Of a DNA stretch of 64,000 nucleotides, positions 59,631 to 64,000 are shown one piece after another. Made by a program: the position numbers and the translations under genes. Below the pieces are notes generated by a model. That model saw only the letters and a list, made by a program, of their open reading frames with translations, had not been told where the DNA came from and made no database searches. The stretch spans positions 1 through 64,000 of the forward strand of contig JBMFWD010000010.1 of the NCBI GenBank assembly GCA_049965615.1. The letters are read 5' to 3'. Position 1 is the stretch's first letter. Each line of letters starts with the position of its first letter. This stretch comes from Acidobacterium sp049965615 (GTDB lineage: Bacteria > Acidobacteriota > Terriglobia > Terriglobales > Acidobacteriaceae).

Positions 59631-59843
59631 CTAGGCCTTGGGGGCTTTGGCGTCGTCCTGGAAGCCGAACTTGCTGTGTGCTCCGTCGCAGAAGGGCTTG
59701 TTGGCCGAGTGGCCGCAGCGGCAGAGAGAGATTGCGGGCTTGTCGGCGAGATTCCACTCGTTGCCGTCTGAATCAACGAGCTTGACGGGACCTTCGACGC
59801 GCAGCGGGCCATTGGGGCGGATAGAAATTTTGGTTTCAGACAT
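59631..59843 (-). CDS. CDGSH iron-sulfur domain protein
   Basis: 70 aa. The mitoNEET-type motif C-x-C-x8-C-D-G-A-H (Cys41, Cys43, Cys52, His56) binds a 2Fe-2S cluster. Such small proteins are thought to transfer electrons or clusters; no partner is adjacent. Cytoplasmic, no signal peptide. Confidence 0.92.
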   Translation of the reverse strand: MSETKISIRPNGPLRVEGPVKLVDSDGNEWNLADKPAISLCRCGHSANKPFCDGAHSKFGFQDDAKAPKA

Positions 59844-60019
59844 CTCTTGCTCCTGAGGAATTTTGATTTGTATCTTCAGTTTACAAGGAGCCGAGGGGGG
59901 GGCAGATTCTGCGATTGGGGTGCGGATGCACTATGATTTCCATTGGGTGAACTATCAGACGGTCATTGGATGGTTCCAGCCAGAATAAAACCCCAGAAAA
60001 CCAGGAGAGAAAACAAGCG

Positions 60020-61057
60020 ATGCGCGTTGGTATTTTGACAGGTGGAGGCGACTGCCCCGGATTGAACGCGGTGATTGCAGCCGCAGTGACGAAGGGAATC
60101 CAGCATTACGGAGATGAGTTTGTCGGATTCGTCGAGGGCTGGCGCGGCGTACTGGAGAACAACACGGTTCCTCTGACGCTGGAGAAGGTGGACGGGATTC
60201 TTCACCTTGGCGGCACGATTCTGCGGACTTCGCGGACGAATGTGCGCAAGATTGAGGGCGGCATCGAGAAGTGCGTCGCCAACCTGAAGGCGCTGAAGCT
60301 GGATGCGCTGATCGCGATTGGTGGCGACGATACGCAGTCGGTTACAAATGCACTGATCCAGGCCGGCGTGCCGGGGGTGGGCGTTCCAAAGACGATTGAC
60401 AACGATTTGAACGGGACGGACGCCTGCTTTGGTTTCGATACGGCGGTTTCGATTGCGACCGAGGCGATTGATCGTCTGCATACGACGGCCGAGGCGCACA
60501 ATCGCGTAATTGTGTGCGAGGTGATGGGCCGCGATGCGGGCTGGATCGCTCTGACTTCCGGTGTTGCGGGCGGTGCGCATGTGATTCTGGTCCCGGAGAA
60601 GGAAATTGACCTGGACCACGTATGCAAGCTGCTGAAGCACAACCACGACCATGGCAAGAAGTATGGGATTGTGGTGGTGGCCGAGGGTGCGAAGCTGCCG
60701 GATTCGGGCGCGCAGGCGACCCATGGATCGAAGGTGGACTCGTTTGGCCATGCACGGTTGAGCGGCATTGGCGCGATTCTTGCGGACGAGATTGAGAAGA
60801 AGACGGGCTACGAGACCCGCTCGGTGAACCTTGGGCACACGCAGCGCGGCGGCACGCCGACGGCGTATGACCGCATGCTCTCGACGCGGTACGGGCTGGC
60901 GGCGATTGACCTGGTGCACCAGAAGAAGTTTGGTCGCCTGGTGGTGCTGCACGGTACGCACATCGAGGACATTCCGCTGGCGGATGCGATTGCGAAGAAT
61001 CGCACGCTGGATGCAGAGTTCCTGGGCATTCTGGATGGTCTGGAGCCGAAGGTTTAG
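60020..61057 (+). CDS. pfp: 6-phosphofructokinase, pyrophosphate-dependent type
   Basis: 345 aa. Phosphorylates fructose-6-phosphate. GGDDT (101-105) replaces the ATP-type GGDGS, and PKTIDND (123-129) has Lys where ATP enzymes have Gly; these two changes mark pyrophosphate-dependent enzymes. LTGGGDCPGLNAVI and MGRDAGWIAL are also present. If PPi-dependent, the step is reversible and serves glycolysis and gluconeogenesis. The ATG at 60020 has AGGAGA upstream; an ATG at 59966 would add 18 residues. A terminator follows. Confidence 0.88.
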   Translation: MRVGILTGGGDCPGLNAVIAAAVTKGIQHYGDEFVGFVEGWRGVLENNTVPLTLEKVDGILHLGGTILRTSRTNVRKIEGGIEKCVANLKALKLDALIAIGGDDTQSVTNALIQAGVPGVGVPKTIDNDLNGTDACFGFDTAVSIATEAIDRLHTTAEAHNRVIVCEVMGRDAGWIALTSGVAGGAHVILVPEKEIDLDHVCKLLKHNHDHGKKYGIVVVAEGAKLPDSGAQATHGSKVDSFGHARLSGIGAILADEIEKKTGYETRSVNLGHTQRGGTPTAYDRMLSTRYGLAAIDLVHQKKFGRLVVLHGTHIEDIPLADAIAKNRTLDAEFLGILDGLEPKV

Positions 61058-61089
61058 GTCCGGATTCCGGGTAGAAGCGGGTAATGCGG

Positions 61090-61118
61090 AAGCCAGTTCC
61101 TTTGGGGACTGGCTTTTG
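61090..61118 (+). terminator. Terminator after phosphofructokinase
   Basis: AAGCCAGT/ACTGGCTT stem with a ten-base loop followed by TTTGCTTT, 32 bases past the stop. Confidence 0.78.
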
Positions 61119-61345
61119 CTTTGGTCGGGACCGGTTTTTTGAATTTTTAACCCCCAGGAAAAGCCAGAAAACCGGGGGAAATCCGGGAGAAAATGGAGGG
61201 GGAAACCAGATAACCATGGCCAAACGGGTGCAATTTTCTTGAAACAGGCTATCGGCGGGGGGTATAAGCATTAAGCCGGACGAATTTGGCAGTCCGCCCG
61301 GAAAACGAAGTGATTGTTGACTTTGCGTTGACCGAGGGCACCACG

Positions 61346-61642
61346 ATGAAGAGTTCCGCGAGCCACAGCCAGGAGTTCCGGGAAGTGATGGATATCCGCC
61401 AGGCGTCCGATTACCTGGGCATCAGTCCGGACACGCTTTACAAGTACGCTTCCGAGGCGTTTATTCCGGCGTTCAAGCTGGGCAACCGGTGGCGCTTCAA
61501 GAAGTCACGCCTGGATGAGTGGATGGACCGCCAGTCGGGAATTGATGTAAGGCCAGAGTCTGTGCCAGTGAAGACGCGGCAGAAGAAGCCGGTGCGCAGC
61601 GCCGTGCGGGCTGAGACGCGGACTCGGCGGGCGAAGTCTTAA
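61346..61642 (+). CDS. Excisionase-type helix-turn-helix DNA-binding protein
   Basis: 98 aa. The MerR-like winged helix (MDIRQASDYLGISPDTLYKYASEAFIPAFKLGNRWRFKKSRLDEWM) is characteristic of the excisionase/HTH_17 family; a basic tail follows. Free-standing copies act as small regulators as well as excisionases. No integrase is near here (the nearest is at the left edge, 61 kb away), so a regulatory role is more likely. Confidence 0.82.
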   Translation: MKSSASHSQEFREVMDIRQASDYLGISPDTLYKYASEAFIPAFKLGNRWRFKKSRLDEWMDRQSGIDVRPESVPVKTRQKKPVRSAVRAETRTRRAKS

Positions 61643-61722
61643 ACACGACTGGGCAATCATTTATTCTTGCCAAGCAGGCAGGTGAGGGAACCTGCTTCCC
61701 ATTGAGGCAAGGAGACGGCAGA

Positions 61723-62319
61723 TTGGCGACAGGCGTACCGCAGCCGCAGGCTGATCCCCATTTACAGCCATCGTTTTCATTTTCGAACCGGGCGCGCCGC
61801 GCGATCTGGAATCTTTGTTATGCGCTGTTGTTTCGGACTTCGCCGCGGCCATTTCATGGCTGGCGGGCTATGCTTTTGAGGCTGTTTGGGGCGAGGCTGG
61901 CGCCGCATTGCCATTTTTATCCGAAGTGCAGGGTGTGGGCGCCGTGGAACCTGGTGTGCGAGGACGCGGTGGGGGTGGGGGATGACGCGGAGCTTTACAA
62001 TCCTTCGCTGCTGACGATTGGCTCGCATGCTGTGATTTCGCAGGGTGCTTACGTTTGCGGGGCGACGCATCTTTACAACGAGCCTTCGTTTCGGCTGGTG
62101 TCATTTCCGATGCGGATTGGTGCGTATGCGTGGGTTTGCGCACGCGCGACGGTGAGCCCCGGGGTGAATGTGGGGGACGGGGCGGTGCTGGCGCTGGGGT
62201 CGATTGCGACGAGGGATCTGGAGCCATTCTGGGTGTATGCGGGGGTTCCGGCGCGCAAGGTGAAGGAGCGCGATCGCGGAGCCGTGCCGGCGCTGGCGGG
62301 GCAATCTGGATTGCAGTGA
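61723..62319 (+). CDS. WcaF-like sugar O-acetyltransferase
   Basis: 198 aa. N-terminal RRAIWNLCYALLFRTSPRPFHGWRAMLLRLFGA and the hexapeptide left-handed beta-helix (WAPWNLVCEDAVGVGDDAELY, ISQGAYVCGATH, GAYAWVCARATVSPGV) match acyltransferases of the WcaF type used in exopolysaccharide decoration. The start is taken as TTG at 61723, with AAGGAG 8 bases upstream. No glycan cluster surrounds it. Confidence 0.82.
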   Translation: MATGVPQPQADPHLQPSFSFSNRARRAIWNLCYALLFRTSPRPFHGWRAMLLRLFGARLAPHCHFYPKCRVWAPWNLVCEDAVGVGDDAELYNPSLLTIGSHAVISQGAYVCGATHLYNEPSFRLVSFPMRIGAYAWVCARATVSPGVNVGDGAVLALGSIATRDLEPFWVYAGVPARKVKERDRGAVPALAGQSGLQ

Positions 62320-62379
62320 GAGTGGGGTTTGGCAGGTTGGGACATGCGAATCTCGTCTCGGGAATGTAAGATCGTGAAG

Positions 62380-63465
62380 ATGAATCATGCTGGCCGAATT
62401 CGTAAGCTGCGGCGCGCGCTGCAGAAGCATCAACTGGAAGCCTTCTGGATTACGCACCTGCCGGATGTTCGTTACTTGAGTGGATTCAGCGGGTCGAGCG
62501 CCGTGCTGGTGATAACGCCACGCAAGGCGGCACTGTTTACTGATGGGCGTTATACGGAGCAGGCGAAGCAGGAAGTTCGCGGGGCGACGGTGGTGATTGC
62601 CGAGAAGTCGACGGTGAAGGAAGCCACGGCGTGGGTGAGCGAGGAAGCCGAGAGCGCGGGGTTTGATCCGGCGCATACGAGCGTGGCGGATCTGGAGGCT
62701 TATCGTGAGGCGATTCCCCGGCGGAACAAGAAGCGTTTTTTTCAGCCGGTTGCCGAGCCGCTGGTGATGAACATGCGGCTGATCAAGGACGGCGACGAGT
62801 TGCTGCTGATGAGCCATGCGGCGGCGACCGGCTGCAAGCTGTTCGAGATGATTGTGCCGCATATCGCGGCCGGCAGAACCGAGTTTGAAGTGGCGGCGGA
62901 CCTGGAGTTTTTTGCGCGGAACCTGGGCGTGGACGGGATGTCGTTCGACACGATTGTGGCGTCCGGTGTGCGGTCTTCGATGCCGCATGGGAAGGCGTCA
63001 GAGGCGAAGCTGCCTCGTAAGGGATTCGTAACGCTGGACTTCGGTGTTAATCTCAATGGTTATTGCTCAGATATGACGCGCACCGTGCACCTGGGACGGG
63101 CGAGCCGTGAAGAGCAGGACGTCTACGATGCCGTTCTGGCGGCGCAGCAGGCGGCCGTGGCTGCGATTCGGCCGGGTGTGACGTGCGGTGAGGTAGATGA
63201 GGCCGCGCGGAGCGTGCTGCGGGAGGCCAGCCTTGCGCAGTACTTCACGCATTCGACGGGGCACGGCGTTGGCATTGAGATTCATGAGGCTCCGCGGCTT
63301 GGCGCGGGGCAGGAGCAGAAGTTGAAGCCAGGGATGGTAGTGACGGTGGAACCCGGCGTCTACATCCCCGGCAAGTTTGGAGTTCGCATAGAAGACATGG
63401 TGGTGGTTACGGCTGCCGGTGGCGAAGTGCTGACTCCTGCAACGAAAGCATGGATGCAACTGTAG
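62380..63465 (+). CDS. M24 Xaa-Pro aminopeptidase
   Basis: 361 aa. N-terminal creatinase-like domain followed by a pita-bread fold with dinuclear metal ligands: the two Asp in TLDFGVNLNGYCSDMTRT, His in GHGVGIEIHE, Glu in TVEPGVY and Glu in RIEDMVVV. It removes N-terminal residues preceding proline. The ATG at 62380 is favoured over an upstream frame. Located 26 bases before accB, a common arrangement. Confidence 0.93.
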   Translation: MNHAGRIRKLRRALQKHQLEAFWITHLPDVRYLSGFSGSSAVLVITPRKAALFTDGRYTEQAKQEVRGATVVIAEKSTVKEATAWVSEEAESAGFDPAHTSVADLEAYREAIPRRNKKRFFQPVAEPLVMNMRLIKDGDELLLMSHAAATGCKLFEMIVPHIAAGRTEFEVAADLEFFARNLGVDGMSFDTIVASGVRSSMPHGKASEAKLPRKGFVTLDFGVNLNGYCSDMTRTVHLGRASREEQDVYDAVLAAQQAAVAAIRPGVTCGEVDEAARSVLREASLAQYFTHSTGHGVGIEIHEAPRLGAGQEQKLKPGMVVTVEPGVYIPGKFGVRIEDMVVVTAAGGEVLTPATKAWMQL

Positions 63466-63491
63466 AGCTTGATTGAGGCTGAAGACAGACG

Positions 63492-64000
63492 ATGAATCCG
63501 GAAGAGCTGGAACAACTCAAAGAACTGATCGAGTTTCTGAAAGACAACCAGATTGGCGAGTTTGCGCTGGAGCGCGGCGACCTGAAGGTGAGTGTGAAGT
63601 TTGGCAGCGAGCAGGCTGCACAGTCCGGGATGGACGTGGCGAGCCTGGCGCGATTGCTGGCGATGCAGCCGCAGGCTGGGGCTGCCGCTCCGGCGACGCC
63701 TGTGCCCACGCCGAGCGTGGCTCCGCAGTTGCACGGCAGCGCGGAGGCTCCGGCGGCAGCAGCGCCGAGCGAGGACGCGGACCTGCATATTGTGAAGTCG
63801 CCGATTGTGGGGACTTTTTATGAGTCGCCTTCTCCGGGCGCGAATGCCTTTGTGAAGATTGGGGACCGCGTGGAGACGGGCCAGGTGCTTTGCATCGTGG
63901 AAGCGATGAAGCTGATGAACGAGATTGAGTCTGACGGATCGGGCGAGGTTGTGAAGCGCCTGGTGCAGAACGGTCAGCCGGTGGAGTACGGCCAGCCGCT
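63492..64000 (+). CDS. accB: Biotin carboxyl carrier protein of acetyl-CoA carboxylase (runs off right edge)
   Basis: 169 codons visible; the 3' end lies outside. MNPEELEQLKELIEFL starts the N-terminal domain, an Ala/Pro-rich linker spans ~75-100, and the biotinyl domain carries VEAMKLMNEIE, whose Lys is biotinylated. It shuttles carboxyl groups for malonyl-CoA synthesis. accC would be expected next. Confidence 0.95.
   Translation, partial: MNPEELEQLKELIEFLKDNQIGEFALERGDLKVSVKFGSEQAAQSGMDVASLARLLAMQPQAGAAAPATPVPTPSVAPQLHGSAEAPAAAAPSEDADLHIVKSPIVGTFYESPSPGANAFVKIGDRVETGQVLCIVEAMKLMNEIESDGSGEVVKRLVQNGQPVEYGQP

Noticed and set aside
61346..61642. Excisionase of the left-edge element
   Set aside because: It lies 61 kb from the integrase, on the other side of the tRNA, among housekeeping genes.
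1..64000. CRISPR array
   Set aside because: No regularly spaced direct repeats of 24-40 bases with unique spacers were seen, and no cas genes.

Overview
The window is a high-GC bacterial chromosome segment with about 58 protein genes, two tRNA genes and no rRNA or CRISPR array. Gene content points to a free-living, motile, heterotrophic Gram-negative bacterium, most likely an Acidobacteriota member of the Acidobacteriaceae type. The clues are a single-anchor sdhCAB operon, a fused LptF/LptG protein, FlbD next to motAB, a DUF4254 protein, a YncE-like/phosphoesterase fusion and a PPi-type phosphofructokinase. This placement is inference from gene style, not from a marker gene.

Left edge (1-410): the start of a P4-type tyrosine integrase runs off the left end and sits just beyond the 3' end of tRNA-Ser(CGA), so the window begins at the border of an integrated element. 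650-15,500: secreted alpha-galactosidase, 2-oxoglutarate dehydrogenase E1, two STAS regulators (one fused to a degenerate receiver), a methyltransferase, an M16 protease divergent from rlmN, a TPR-yvcK pair with an apparent CTG start, a DUF4254 protein, galT and a GT87 membrane protein. 15,500-16,840: tRNA-Lys and a decayed gene region. 16,840-22,920: a minus-strand run of TPR protein, ClC channel with CBS-like tail, a histidine-kinase-like protein whose phospho-accepting His is replaced by Gln, and a free-standing KdpD/Usp sensor half.

23,000-26,000: larE-larC-larB, the complete set for making the nickel-pincer nucleotide cofactor, with overlapping ends and no larA nearby. 26,500-36,420: TCA-cycle genes (icd, mdh, sdhCAB) interleaved with a VapBC-type toxin-antitoxin pair, two cyclophilins and a Tat-exported class A beta-lactamase. 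36,670-43,504: rdgB, an Nth-like glycosylase and a flagellar block (flbD-motA-motB on minus; flagellin-fliD-fliS on plus) with facing sigma-28-type promoters. A third sigma-28-type site precedes a REC-GGDEF protein at 54.1 kb, which would tie c-di-GMP signalling to motility.

43,506-50,061: a minus run of MsbA-like ABC exporter, fused LptFG permease, copper ATPase and copper chaperone. 50,183-64,000: a large secreted beta-propeller/phosphoesterase protein, the diguanylate cyclase, thiE, two amino-acid permeases, a repeat-bearing secreted protein, a CDGSH protein, PPi-type phosphofructokinase, an excisionase-like HTH protein, a WcaF-like acetyltransferase, an M24 aminopeptidase and the start of accB.

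Non-coding structure: a 307-bp repeat occurs at 9,501 and 26,058, a 114-bp duplicated segment at 4,662 and 4,947, and several strong terminators are placed between transcription units. Many starts were reassigned from the longest open frame to the codon with a Shine-Dalgarno match; these choices are stated per gene.
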